From NCBI RefSeq assembly GCF_023954335.1, contig NZ_JAMLIE010000001.1, positions 1,240,001 through 1,304,000 of the forward strand: 64,000 nt of DNA. Reading direction: 5' to 3'. Source of the DNA: Aquamicrobium sp. Its GTDB lineage: Bacteria; Pseudomonadota; Alphaproteobacteria; Rhizobiales; Rhizobiaceae. A program made the translations under genes and the position numbers. Positions 24,136 through 32,802 of this stretch are shown here, piece after piece. The notes below the pieces were generated by a model. The model was not told the DNA's origin. It saw only the letters and a program-made list of their open reading frames with translations, and did no database searches. The number at the start of each line of letters is the position of its first letter. Position 1 is the first letter of the stretch.

Positions 24136-25911
24136 GTGTGTGGAATTTGCGGAGAAATACGGTTCGACGGCACATCGCCGTCGGCGCTCACCCAGACCAG
24201 GATGATGGAAGCGCTCGCGCCACGGGGACCTGACGGTTCCGGCCTCGTCATCCACGATAACGCGGCGCTCGCGCATCGGCGGCTCAGGATCATCGACCTG
24301 TCCGAGCGGGCGCGCCAGCCCATGGTCGATGCCGAGCTCGGCCTGACCGTCGCCTTCAACGGCTGCATCTACAACTACCCCGAATTGCGCGCCGAGCTTG
24401 AAGCGAAGGGCTATCGCTTCTTCAGCCACGGCGACACCGAGGTCATCCTCAAGGCGTGGCACGCCTGGGGCAAAGACTGCGTCGGCCGCTTTCACGGCAT
24501 GTTCGCCTTCGTCATCCACGAGCGCGACACGGGCCGGGTCGTCATGGCGCGCGACCGCTTCGGCATCAAGCCGCTCTACCTCGCCGAGACGCCCGGCTCG
24601 CTGCGATTCGCCTCGTCGCTGCCGGCGCTGCTGAAGGGCGGCGGCATCGACACGTCGATCGACCGCCACGCGCTGCATCACTACCTGTCGTTCCATGCCG
24701 TGGTGCCGCCGCCGCGCACCATCCTCAACGGCGTGCGCAAGCTGCCGCCCGCGACGATCCGCGTCATCGAGCCGGACGGGCGCAAGGCCGACACCGTTTA
24801 CTGGTCGCCGCCCTACGAGCGTGACCCGGCGCTGGCGGAGCTGTCCGCGGACGAATGGCGCGACAGGGTGCTGGAGGCGCTGCGCAGGGCGGTCAGGCGG
24901 CGCATGGTGGCGGACGTGCCGGTGGGCGTCCTGCTGTCCGGCGGGGTCGATTCGTCGATGATCGTCGGCCTGCTGGCCGAGGAGGGCCAGCACGGGCTGA
25001 TGACCTTCTCGGTCGGATTCGAGGAAGCGAACGGCGAGAAGGGCGACGAGTTTGTCTATTCCGACCTGATCGCCCGCCATTTCGACACCGACCATCACAA
25101 GATCTTCGTGCTGTCCGACCGGCTGATGGAGGCGCTGCCCGGCGTGTTCGCCGCGATGTCGGAGCCGATGGTCTCCTACGACAATGTCGGCTTCTACCTG
25201 CTGGCGCAGGAAGTCTCGAAGCACATCAAGGTCGTCCAGTCCGGGCAGGGCGCGGACGAGGTCTTCGGCGGCTATCACTGGTACCCGCCGTTGGCGGCGT
25301 CCGAGGATGTCGCCGCCGACTACGCGCGCGTCTTCTTCGACCGCTCGCACGAGACGATGAAGGCGCATGTCAACCCGGAGTGGCTTCCCGACGACGACCC
25401 GAGCTTCGCGCTGGTGGCCGGGCATCTTTCGCGGGCCGGCGCCGATACGCCCGTCGACGCGGCGCTCCGGCTCGACAGCCAGGTGATGCTGGTCGACGAC
25501 CCGGTCAAGCGCGTCGACAACATGACCATGGCGTGGGGGCTCGAGGCGCGCGTGCCGTTCCTCGACCACGAGCTGGTCGAGCTGGCCGCGCGGATACCGC
25601 CCGAGGAGAAGCTGCGCGACAACGGCAAGGGCGTGCTCAAGGACGCCGCCCGTCTCGTCGTCCCCGACGCGGTGATCGACCGGCCGAAGGGCTATTTCCC
25701 GGTGCCGCAGCTCAAATATGTCGACGGCCCCTATCTCGACATGGTGCGCGACGCGCTGACTTCGCGTGCCGCCCGCGAACGCGGCATCTTCCGCGAAGAC
25801 TATCTGGCTCGGCTTTTCGCTGATCCGTCCGGGCACATCACCCCGTTGCAGGGGTCCGAACTGTGGCAGGCGGGATTGCTGGAACTGTGGATGCAGACCC
25901 ATGGGATATGA
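24136..25911 (+). CDS. asnO: N-acetylglutaminylglutamine amidotransferase
   Basis: 591 residues, an asparagine-synthase-like enzyme. The N-terminal Ntn glutaminase has Cys2 (MCGICGEIRFDG after the GTG start) and PRGPDGSG; the synthetase domain has the PP-loop LLSGGVDSS near residue 267. In the NAGGN pathway it converts the C-terminal carboxylate of N-acetylglutaminylglutamine to an amide with glutamine as nitrogen donor. Assignment rests on the partners: it overlaps the ATP-grasp/GNAT synthetase and is followed by the NAGGN-type M42 peptidase. The GTG start is forced by the essential Cys2. Confidence 0.93.
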   Translation: MCGICGEIRFDGTSPSALTQTRMMEALAPRGPDGSGLVIHDNAALAHRRLRIIDLSERARQPMVDAELGLTVAFNGCIYNYPELRAELEAKGYRFFSHGDTEVILKAWHAWGKDCVGRFHGMFAFVIHERDTGRVVMARDRFGIKPLYLAETPGSLRFASSLPALLKGGGIDTSIDRHALHHYLSFHAVVPPPRTILNGVRKLPPATIRVIEPDGRKADTVYWSPPYERDPALAELSADEWRDRVLEALRRAVRRRMVADVPVGVLLSGGVDSSMIVGLLAEEGQHGLMTFSVGFEEANGEKGDEFVYSDLIARHFDTDHHKIFVLSDRLMEALPGVFAAMSEPMVSYDNVGFYLLAQEVSKHIKVVQSGQGADEVFGGYHWYPPLAASEDVAADYARVFFDRSHETMKAHVNPEWLPDDDPSFALVAGHLSRAGADTPVDAALRLDSQVMLVDDPVKRVDNMTMAWGLEARVPFLDHELVELAARIPPEEKLRDNGKGVLKDAARLVVPDAVIDRPKGYFPVPQLKYVDGPYLDMVRDALTSRAARERGIFREDYLARLFADPSGHITPLQGSELWQAGLLELWMQTHGI

Positions 25912-27697
25912 GAGCGTGACCAAAGAGAACAGGAGCGGCCGCGTCCGCGCCGACAAGGCGGTGGCCCGTCGCCTGCGGCGGCTGCGCGCCGAGACGATGA
26001 AGCTCGCCATGGGCGGCGACGAGCCGAAGCCCGCCGCCTCGGTCGATTGCGGCTGGGGACGGCTGATCTTCGCCCAGACCTTCGACGATCCCGCCGCGCT
26101 GGTCGACGTGCTGCGCAAGGAGGCTCCCGAGCGCCGCGACATCGTCTTCTACGTGCGCGACCCGCACGTCCTGCTGGCACGCGCGCCGCAGGAGATCTTC
26201 CTCGACCCCTCGCACACGTTCCGGCTCGATCTGGCAACCTACCGCTCCGGCCGTCGCCAGCCACGCGGCTTCTTCGTGCGCAGGTTGTCCTCGGAGGCGG
26301 ACGCGCGCGCCGTCAACCGCATCTATGCCGCGCGCGGCATGGTGCCGGTCCGGCCCGACTTCTTCTGGTCGAACCGCGACAACCGCGCCATCACCTATTT
26401 CGTCGCCGAGGACGAGGCGTCGGGCGAGATCATCGGCACCGTCACCGGCATCGACCATGGCCGCGCCTTCGCCGATCCCGAGCGGGGCGCCTCGCTATGG
26501 TGCCTCGCCGTCGACCCGCAGGCGCGCCATCCGGGCATCGGCGAGATGCTGGTGCGCCGGCTCGCCGAGCATTTTTCCGCGCGGGGCGCGGCCTATATGG
26601 ACCTGTCCGTGCTTCACGACAACGAGCAGGCGATCGCGCTCTACGACAAGCTCGGCTTTCGCCGCGTGCCGGTTTTCGCGGTCAAGCGCAAGAACCCGAT
26701 CAACGAGAAGCTGTTCGCCCGCCCGCTCGACGAATACGACACGCTCAACCCCTATGCCCGCCTCATCGTCGACGAGGCGCACCGGCGCGGCGTGCATGTG
26801 GAGATCACCGATGCGGAAGGCGGGTTCTTCCGTCTGTCGCATGGCGGCCGCTCGGTCCATTGCCGCGAGAGCCTGTCGGAGCTGACCTCGGCGGTGGCCA
26901 TGTCGATCTGCGACGACAAGGCGGTAACGCGCCGCGTGGTCGGGAATGCCGGGCTGGCCGTGCCGGAGCAGATCGCGGCCGGCGATGACGCGGCGCTGGA
27001 AGCCTTCCTGGAAAAGCACCGCCGCGTCGTGGTCAAGCCCGCGCGCGGCGAACAGGGCAGAGGCGTTGCGGTCGGCCTCGACACGCTCGAGGACGCGCAG
27101 CGCGCCATCGCCGCGGCGCGGGAGATCTGCGACCGCGTGCTGGTGGAAGCCTGCTTCGAGGGCGAGGATCTGCGCCTCGTGGTGATCGATTTCCGCCTGG
27201 TCGCCGCCGCCGTGCGCCGCCCGCCATCCATCGTCGGCGACGGGCGGCGGAAGGTGAAAAGCCTGATCGCGAGCCAGTCGCGCCGCCGCGCCGCCGCCAC
27301 GGGCGGCGAGAGCCGTATTCCGGTCGACGCGGAGACGGAACGCTGCCTCGCCGCCGCCGGCTTCACGCTCGACAGCATACCGGGCGAGAGCGAGGAGATC
27401 GTCGTGCGCAAGACCGCGAACCTGCACACGGGCGGCTCCATTCACGACGTCACCGGCATCGTCCATCATCGTCTGGTGGAAGCCGCGATCAAGGCCGCGC
27501 GCGCCATCGACATCCCGGTCGTCGGCATCGACTTCATGGTGAAGAGCCCGAGCGAGCCGGATTACGTTTTCATCGAGGCCAACGAGCGGCCCGGCCTTGC
27601 CAATCACGAGCCGCAGCCGACGGCCGAGCGGTTCCTCGACCTGCTGTTCCCGCTCTCGGGCCACCGCGCGGCCACGCTGGCGCTCGGCAGGCCGTGA
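25901..27697 (+). CDS. ngg: N-acetylglutaminylglutamine synthetase
   Basis: 598 residues: GNAT acetyltransferase domain (about 110-280; VDPQARHPGIGEMLVRRLAE is the acetyl-CoA loop) fused to a C-terminal ATP-grasp ligase (about 320-590; VVVKPARGEQGRGVAVGLD, VGIDFMVKSPSEPDYVFIEA with metal-ligand Glu, then NERPGL). It makes the acetylated dipeptide from two glutamines and acetyl-CoA. The start is uncertain: ATG 25901 overlaps asnO by 11 bases; an in-frame GTG at 25916 is an alternative. Third gene follows with a one-base gap. Confidence 0.92.
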   Translation: MGYESVTKENRSGRVRADKAVARRLRRLRAETMKLAMGGDEPKPAASVDCGWGRLIFAQTFDDPAALVDVLRKEAPERRDIVFYVRDPHVLLARAPQEIFLDPSHTFRLDLATYRSGRRQPRGFFVRRLSSEADARAVNRIYAARGMVPVRPDFFWSNRDNRAITYFVAEDEASGEIIGTVTGIDHGRAFADPERGASLWCLAVDPQARHPGIGEMLVRRLAEHFSARGAAYMDLSVLHDNEQAIALYDKLGFRRVPVFAVKRKNPINEKLFARPLDEYDTLNPYARLIVDEAHRRGVHVEITDAEGGFFRLSHGGRSVHCRESLSELTSAVAMSICDDKAVTRRVVGNAGLAVPEQIAAGDDAALEAFLEKHRRVVVKPARGEQGRGVAVGLDTLEDAQRAIAAAREICDRVLVEACFEGEDLRLVVIDFRLVAAAVRRPPSIVGDGRRKVKSLIASQSRRRAAATGGESRIPVDAETERCLAAAGFTLDSIPGESEEIVVRKTANLHTGGSIHDVTGIVHHRLVEAAIKAARAIDIPVVGIDFMVKSPSEPDYVFIEANERPGLANHEPQPTAERFLDLLFPLSGHRAATLALGRP

Positions 27698-27698
27698 C

Positions 27699-28883
27699 AT
27701 GCCGGACCATGACATGCGGATTGACGAAGCCTATCTCGTCGCCCAGCTGCGGGCGCTGCTCTCCATCGACAGCCCCACCGGCTACACCGATCAGGTGGTG
27801 CGCCACTGCTCGAAGGAGCTTTCGCGGCTGGGGCTTGCGCCGGAGCTGACCCGGCGCGGCGCGATCCGCGCCGTGCGACGCGGCAGCCGCCGCAACGGTG
27901 CGCGCGCCATCGTGGCGCATCTCGATACGCTCGGCGCGCAGGTCAAGCTGGTCAAGGACAACGGCCGGCTGGAGCTGGTGCCGATCGGCCACTGGTCAGC
28001 CCGTTTCGCCGAGGGCGCGCGCGTCACCCTCTACAGCGAGCCGGGCACGTTCCGCGGCAGCGTCCTGCCGCTGAAGGCCTCTGGCCACACCTTCAACGAC
28101 GAGGTCGACACGCTGCCCGTCGGCTGGCCCTTCGTCGAGCTGCGCATCGACGCCGTGACGCAGTCGAAAGCGGAAACGCGGGCGCTCGGCATCGACGTCG
28201 GCGATTTCGTCGCCTTCGACGCCAATCCGGAGATTCTCGACAACGGCTTCATCAATGCCCGTCATCTCGACGACAAGGCCGGCGTGGCGATCGCACTGGC
28301 CGCCGTCGAGGCGCTCGGGCGCGAGAGCGTGAAGACGCCGGTCGACATCCATTTCCTGTTCACGATCGCCGAGGAAGTCGGCGTCGGCGCCGCGGCGATC
28401 GTCACGCCCGAGATCGCCTCGATGGTGACGATCGACAACGGCACCACCGCGCCGGGCCAGAATTCGTCCGAATTCGGCGTGACGGTCGCGATGGCCGACC
28501 AGTCGGGCCCTTTCGACTACCACCTGACGAGGAAGCTGGTGGACCTGTGCCGCGAGCACGACATCCCGTTCCAGAAGGATGTGTTCCGTTACTATCGTTC
28601 GGATTCCGCCTCGGCGATTGAGGCCGGCCACGACGTACGCACGGCGCTGATCGCCTTCGGCGTAGACGCCTCGCATGGCTATGAGCGCATTCATGCCCAT
28701 GCGCTGACCTCGGTGGCGCGGTTGACGGCGCTCTATGCCGCAAGCCCGCTGGAGATCGCGCGTGACCTCGAGGAGGTGTCCGGGCTCGCCGGCTTCCCCC
28801 GCCAGCCGACCGTCGAGGCCGACCAGCCCGAATTCGACCCGGAGGACATCGGCCCGCCCGCCGGGGCCGGCCCGCTCGACTAG
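27699..28883 (+). CDS. M42-family peptidase of the NAGGN osmolyte system
   Basis: 394 residues of the M42/M20-like di-zinc aminopeptidase family. Metal and catalytic motifs: AIVAHLDTLGAQVK (His, Asp), NGFINARHLDDKAGVAIALA (bridging Asp), FTIAEEVGVGAA (Glu pair), VTIDNGTTAPGQNS, and a late His (HGYERIHAHALTSVARL). The subfamily is found in NAGGN clusters and may trim or recycle the dipeptide; its exact role is not established to my knowledge. Third gene of the operon, followed by a hairpin repeat. Confidence 0.9.
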   Translation: MPDHDMRIDEAYLVAQLRALLSIDSPTGYTDQVVRHCSKELSRLGLAPELTRRGAIRAVRRGSRRNGARAIVAHLDTLGAQVKLVKDNGRLELVPIGHWSARFAEGARVTLYSEPGTFRGSVLPLKASGHTFNDEVDTLPVGWPFVELRIDAVTQSKAETRALGIDVGDFVAFDANPEILDNGFINARHLDDKAGVAIALAAVEALGRESVKTPVDIHFLFTIAEEVGVGAAAIVTPEIASMVTIDNGTTAPGQNSSEFGVTVAMADQSGPFDYHLTRKLVDLCREHDIPFQKDVFRYYRSDSASAIEAGHDVRTALIAFGVDASHGYERIHAHALTSVARLTALYAASPLEIARDLEEVSGLAGFPRQPTVEADQPEFDPEDIGPPAGAGPLD

Positions 28884-28897
28884 ATCGTTGCTTCTAC

Positions 28898-28941
28898 GCA
28901 ATTCCAGACGGAAAACCGCTTCGCACTTTTCCTGGAATTGC
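28898..28941. repeat. Rhizobial-type hairpin repeat behind the NAGGN operon
   Basis: GCAATTCCAG (28898-28907) and CTGGAATTGC (28932-28941) form a 10-bp stem around ACGGAAAACCGCTTCGCAC. I recall this sequence as a widespread Mesorhizobium-type intergenic element; it shares TGGAATTGC with the repeat at 10815. It may end the operon transcript. Confidence 0.7.
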
Positions 28942-29039
28942 TCTGGCCGCCGGCGGCGGTGGACCCTCGATGGTTGACGGTCGCGGACGAGATCGGGCAG
29001 ACCGGTCTTGTCGTCCGTCCCGAACGTGGACCTGATCTC

Positions 29040-30143
29040 ATGACCGCCCGCAGCGCCTGTTTCGTCCTCCTCGCCTTTCTCGTTGCCTTTGCCGGCGCAG
29101 CGCCGGCAAAGGCGCAGGAGGCGGACGGGACGGAACGCGCCGCGCGGCCCGTGGCGGTCGGCGTCTATGTGCACCCGCCCTTCGTCATCAGGAAGGGCGA
29201 CGCATTCACGGGAATGGCCATCGAATTGTGGGAGTGGGTGGCCAACCAGCGCGGCATCGAGAGCCGGTATGTCGAGTTGGGCAATGTGGGCGAGCTGGTC
29301 GACGCCGCCGCGGCGGGCGATATCGACGTCGCCGTCACCAACATGACCGTCACCAGGGAGCGCGCCGAGCGCATCGACTTCACGCATCCCTGGTTCGATG
29401 CCGGCCAGCGCATCATGGTCAACGAGGAGCGCGGCGCGGGCTTCCGGGACGTCTTCAGAGGGTTGAGCGATTCCGGCCATCTGCGCGCCTATGGCTGGAT
29501 CGCTCTCGTTATCCTCGCCGCGACATTCCTCATGACCCTGTTCGATCGCCGCTTCGACAAGGATTTTCCGCGCCGGTGGCGCGATGGCGTTGCCGAGAGC
29601 TTCTATACGGTCATGTCCGTGGCGACCTCGGGCCGCTCGCCGACGCGCAAGAACCTGTTCGGCTGGGTAGGGCGCATCTGGCAGGGCCTGTGGCTCGCCT
29701 GCGGCGTCGCCGTGCTCGCCTATGTCACGTCGTCCGTGACCAGCGTCATGACGACGTTGTCCCTGACCAACCAGATCAACAGCGTATCCGACCTGGGCGG
29801 CCGCAGCGTCGGGGTCCAGCCCGGCAGCGTGTCGGAGGATTATGCGCGTCAGGCGGGCTTCGGCACCCATCCCTTCGAGCATATCGACGAGGCTGTCGAG
29901 GCGCTCCTCGACGGGCGGATCGACGCGATCATCGGCGACGCGCCGGTGCTCGAATACTACGCCCACACCCATCCGGGTCAGCCGGTCACGGTGGTCGGGC
30001 CGATCTTCGCGCCGGACAAGTACGCATTCGGGCTGACCCGCCGGAGCGAGCTGACCCGCCCGCTCACGGTCGAGCTGATCGGCGCGCATGAAAGCGGCCT
30101 GATCGAGGAGATCAGGACGCGATATTTCGGGAAGGATCCGTAG
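29040..30143 (+). CDS. Prokaryotic ionotropic glutamate receptor-like protein
   Basis: 367 residues. Signal peptide (to about residue 25, AKAQ), periplasmic binding lobe 1 (VGVYVHPPFVIRKGDAFTGM, DIDVAVTNMTVTRERAERID), a membrane helix (GWIALVILAATFLMTLF, about residues 152-170), a pore-helix-like segment (AESFYTVMSVATSGRSPTRK), a second helix (IWQGLWLACGVAVLAYVTSS) and binding lobe 2 (DLGGRSVGVQPGSVSEDYAR, LDGRIDAIIGDAPVLEYY). This split binding domain with inserted M1-P-M2 is the GluR0 layout. The potassium filter GYGD is absent (ATSGRSP instead), so ion selectivity is unknown. ATG 29040 starts the signal peptide; the longer upstream frame covers the repeat. Confidence 0.85.
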   Translation: MTARSACFVLLAFLVAFAGAAPAKAQEADGTERAARPVAVGVYVHPPFVIRKGDAFTGMAIELWEWVANQRGIESRYVELGNVGELVDAAAAGDIDVAVTNMTVTRERAERIDFTHPWFDAGQRIMVNEERGAGFRDVFRGLSDSGHLRAYGWIALVILAATFLMTLFDRRFDKDFPRRWRDGVAESFYTVMSVATSGRSPTRKNLFGWVGRIWQGLWLACGVAVLAYVTSSVTSVMTTLSLTNQINSVSDLGGRSVGVQPGSVSEDYARQAGFGTHPFEHIDEAVEALLDGRIDAIIGDAPVLEYYAHTHPGQPVTVVGPIFAPDKYAFGLTRRSELTRPLTVELIGAHESGLIEEIRTRYFGKDP

Positions 30144-30447
30144 GGATCCCGGCCGGGTCCCTTGCGTGTCGTTCCACGCATCGGCCCGCCTACTTCCGCC
30201 AGTTCAGGATGCGCAGGTTGCATCACAAGGGTGACGAAAAGCCCTTCCCGAAATCCTTGTGCCCTGGCGACACGGCCTCAGGAGCGCAGCGCCGGCGTCC
30301 GGCGGCAGGTGATCAGCGCGCGGTCAGCAGCTTGCCGATCACGGCCACGCACAGGAAGTCTTCGTGGATATCAGGCGCTTCTGGCATCGAAGGATCTGGA
30401 CCGGTTGGCGCTACCCCACAGCGATAAGCGCGCTTTGCCTGCCGCTC
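30144..30447. other. Intergenic region between the receptor and DeoR genes
   Basis: 304 bases. Immediately after the receptor stop a GGGATCCCGGCCGGGTCCC self-complementary stretch may terminate transcription. The only coding-like signal is the short minus-strand remnant at 30313-30414. Confidence 0.5.
30313..30414 (-). pseudogene. Possible C-terminal gene remnant
   Basis: Minus frame VAPTGPDPSMPEAPDIHEDF then LCVAVIGKLLTAR and TGA at 30313, with about 90 percent G/C third positions over the last 19 codons. No ribosome site precedes the internal ATG (30387). Family unknown; a short remnant or chance. Confidence 0.25.
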
Positions 30448-31218
30448 CTATTCCGCAATGATGCAAAGCCCCTGCATGACCTCCAACACCTCGGCCGGCG
30501 GGCGCATCTCCGTGACGAGAGACAGGCTGTTCGACCTACCAGAAAACCGCACGACGGCCGACTTGCGGAATTTCGAACTATCTCCCACAACGAACGAATG
30601 CTCGGCCTGCTCCATGGCAGCCTGCTTTACCCCCACTTTCTCGATATCGTAGTCCATGAACGCGCCGTCGCGATCGATCCCCGAAAAGCCGATGACCGCG
30701 TAATCGAAGCGGAAACGCGACAGGGTGGACAGCGTCGTTTCACCGACCAGCGACCCGTCCACCCCGCGAACGGAACCGCCGATGACGAACAAGTCTATGG
30801 CGGGATGATCAGATAGAATGGTCGCCGCGGCGAGGCTTGCCGTGAACACATGCAACCGGCGCTTGCCGGCGAGTTCGCGAGCAACCGCCTCGACCGTAGT
30901 GCCGACGTCCAGAAAAACCACGCTGCCGTCGGGGATCAGCGAGGCGGCCTTCGCGGCGATGCGCTGCTTCGCGTCGGCGGCGACCGTCCGCTTTTCGGCA
31001 TAGCCCAGCCGCACCGACGTCTCGCGCACCCCGACACCGCCGTGGAACCGCTGCAGCATCCCTTCCGCGTCGAGACGGATGATGTCGCGCCGCACGCTTT
31101 GCGCCGAGACCCCGAAATCGCGGGCGAGGTTGTCGATCGTGGCGAAACCCTGCTGGGTGACGATTTCAACAATCCGCGCCTGACGCTCGGTGATCGGCTC
31201 TTTCATCTGGGTATCCAT
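30448..31218 (-). CDS. DeoR-family transcriptional regulator
   Basis: 256 residues: N-terminal DeoR helix-turn-helix (ERQARIVEIVTQQGFATIDN, ARDFGVSAQSVRRDIIRLD) and sugar-phosphate-isomerase-like sensor domain (PDGSVVFLDVGTTVEAVARE, LFVIGGSVRGVDGSLVG, VVGDSSKFRKSAVVRF). DeoR proteins usually sense phosphorylated sugars or related metabolites. Divergent from a LOG-family enzyme and an ABC importer, hence the likely regulator of that unit. ATG 31218 chosen; the 105 codons upstream only mirror the neighbouring gene. Confidence 0.92.
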   Translation of the reverse strand: MDTQMKEPITERQARIVEIVTQQGFATIDNLARDFGVSAQSVRRDIIRLDAEGMLQRFHGGVGVRETSVRLGYAEKRTVAADAKQRIAAKAASLIPDGSVVFLDVGTTVEAVARELAGKRRLHVFTASLAAATILSDHPAIDLFVIGGSVRGVDGSLVGETTLSTLSRFRFDYAVIGFSGIDRDGAFMDYDIEKVGVKQAAMEQAEHSFVVGDSSKFRKSAVVRFSGRSNSLSLVTEMRPPAEVLEVMQGLCIIAE

Positions 31219-31309
31219 AGGCGATCCTGTTAGCGGGTCACGCAATATGTAAATTATCTTCCATATAGGGTGACAGTATGATATGTCATCCGGCAAGAGG
31301 AGAACAATC
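31219..31309. promoter_or_regulatory. Divergent promoter with candidate DeoR sites
   Basis: An AT-rich 91-bp region with dyads GTCAC/GTGAC (31237-31241 and 31270-31274) and TGACA-N8-TGTCA (31271-31288). A strong AAGAGGAGA ribosome site at 31295-31303 serves the LOG-family gene. Confidence 0.45.
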
Positions 31310-31930
31310 GTGAGCAAGCAGCTTTTCTGGTCAGAGGCCGAAAAGGGCCTCTTTGGCGAGAGCGGGCGTTTCGACGCCTGGGCGCTGGAGTGGCGATCGG
31401 CGGAAATTCCGGGCGACGCTGCGCCGATGCTTCCGCTCGACGCCCTTCGCAAGATCGTGGCCAATGGCGCTATGCGTCGCATTCCTGTCGGCATCATCGG
31501 CCCCAAGGTCGCCACGGACGAAGAACTGGCCATTGCCGAACATCTCGGCGGCGAACTGCAGAAACTCGGCCTTCAGCTTCTGTGCGGCGGCAAGAACGGC
31601 GTCATGGAGGCTGCCTGCAAGGGCTATGCCGAGGCAGGCGGGCTGGCGATCGGCCTGCTGCCGGACGAGGAGTGGACCGCGGCCAACGCGTATGTCGCCA
31701 TCCCGATCCCTACCGGCATCGGCCCTGCCCGCAACGCGATCATCGCGCGCGGCTGCCAGATCCTGATCGCCATCGGCGGCGGGCACGGCACCTTGTCGGA
31801 AATGGCGCTCGGGCTTCACTTCAACCGGCCGGTGCTGGCCCTCGGCAATGCGCCGTCCGTCGACGGGGCCACGCTGTGCAATAGCCCGCGACAGGCGCTT
31901 GAACTGACGGCGGCGCACATCCTGCGATAG
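31310..31930 (+). CDS. LOG/SLOG-family protein (TIGR00725-like)
   Basis: 206 residues with a Rossmann-like nucleotide-binding fold: IPVGIIGPKVATDEELAIAE, LQLLCGGKNGVMEAACKGYA, IGPARNAIIARGCQILIAIG and GGHGTLSEMALGLHF. The last two resemble the PGGxGTxxE motif of LOG phosphoribohydrolases, but here read GGGHGTLSE. Members of this subgroup are annotated as lysine-decarboxylase-like or nucleotide-binding; function uncertain. GTG 31310 is preferred, 7 bases after AAGAGGAGA. First gene of the presumed unit with the ABC importer 92 bases downstream. Confidence 0.82.
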   Translation: MSKQLFWSEAEKGLFGESGRFDAWALEWRSAEIPGDAAPMLPLDALRKIVANGAMRRIPVGIIGPKVATDEELAIAEHLGGELQKLGLQLLCGGKNGVMEAACKGYAEAGGLAIGLLPDEEWTAANAYVAIPIPTGIGPARNAIIARGCQILIAIGGGHGTLSEMALGLHFNRPVLALGNAPSVDGATLCNSPRQALELTAAHILR

Positions 31931-32022
31931 CAGTAGCGTCATAAAACTATCATCTATCGTGAATATGAGCGGTTTATGATCGAAAATTTACAAACGAGGC
32001 GACTGACGGGAGAGAGGGTGCC

Positions 32023-32802
32023 GTGCTGTTTGTCACCGTCCTTTACCTGATCTTTCTGGCCGCGCCGATCCTGCTGCTGCTGATGGGCTCGTTCGGCGAG
32101 GTCTGGAGCAACACACTGCTGCCACAGGGCTTCACAACCCGCTGGTATCTGGAAATCGCCGCCGATCCGAGCTTCCGCCGCGCCTTCGTCACCAGCCTGC
32201 AAGTCGTCGCGGCAACATGCGTGCTCAATGTGATCGTAGGCCTGCCGCTCGCCTACGCCATTCATTCGGCCGCGCATCGCGGGGTGCAGTTCGCCGCTCG
32301 CCTCGCGGCGCTGATGCCTGTGGCGGCGCCCGAGCTGGTGCTCGCCTTCGGCTTCATTCTCGTCTTTTCCTCGGACACGCTGCCGTGGCTCGGAAGTTTC
32401 TGGCTGCTGGTGGCAGCGCATCTGGTGCTCACGCTTCCTTACAGCGTAACGACGCTGCTGGCCGACATGGAACAGATGAGGCTTGCCGACTATGAGGGCG
32501 TCGCCGCCTCGCTCGGCGCAGGCTTCGCCCAGCGTGTGCGCGACGTGGTGATGCCGCTTCTGGGCGCAAGCCTCACCTCGTCGCTCCTGACCGTCGCGGC
32601 GCTGTCGATCGGCGAGTTCCAGATTTCGAACCTCATTTCCGGCTTCCTGTCGCGGCCCTATCCGGTGGTGCTACTGCAGGCGTTCTACGGCGCAACCGGC
32701 TTCGCCTGCGCGGCGACCGTGGTGCTTCTGGTCCTCGCGGCCATCGCCTCCGTCGCAAGCTCGCTCACGGCGCGCGCCACAGCCAGCGGAAGGACCGGCT
32801 GA
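32023..32802 (+). CDS. ABC transporter permease (PotC/PhnV type)
   Basis: 259 residues with six hydrophobic segments. The EAA loop region is YEGVAASLGAGFAQRVRDVV. It begins with GTG at 32023. Pairs with the second permease at 34993. Its end overlaps the ATPase start (TGATG). The family takes up polyamines, ferric iron, thiamine or 2-aminoethylphosphonate; substrate not predictable here. Confidence 0.9.
   Translation: MLFVTVLYLIFLAAPILLLLMGSFGEVWSNTLLPQGFTTRWYLEIAADPSFRRAFVTSLQVVAATCVLNVIVGLPLAYAIHSAAHRGVQFAARLAALMPVAAPELVLAFGFILVFSSDTLPWLGSFWLLVAAHLVLTLPYSVTTLLADMEQMRLADYEGVAASLGAGFAQRVRDVVMPLLGASLTSSLLTVAALSIGEFQISNLISGFLSRPYPVVLLQAFYGATGFACAATVVLLVLAAIASVASSLTARATASGRTG

Noticed and set aside
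24070..26142. 690-codon minus-strand frame
   Set aside because: Antisense to asnO, low-complexity composition; asnO motifs are unambiguous.
27996..30089. 697-codon minus-strand frame
   Set aside because: Antisense to the M42 peptidase and the receptor-like gene.
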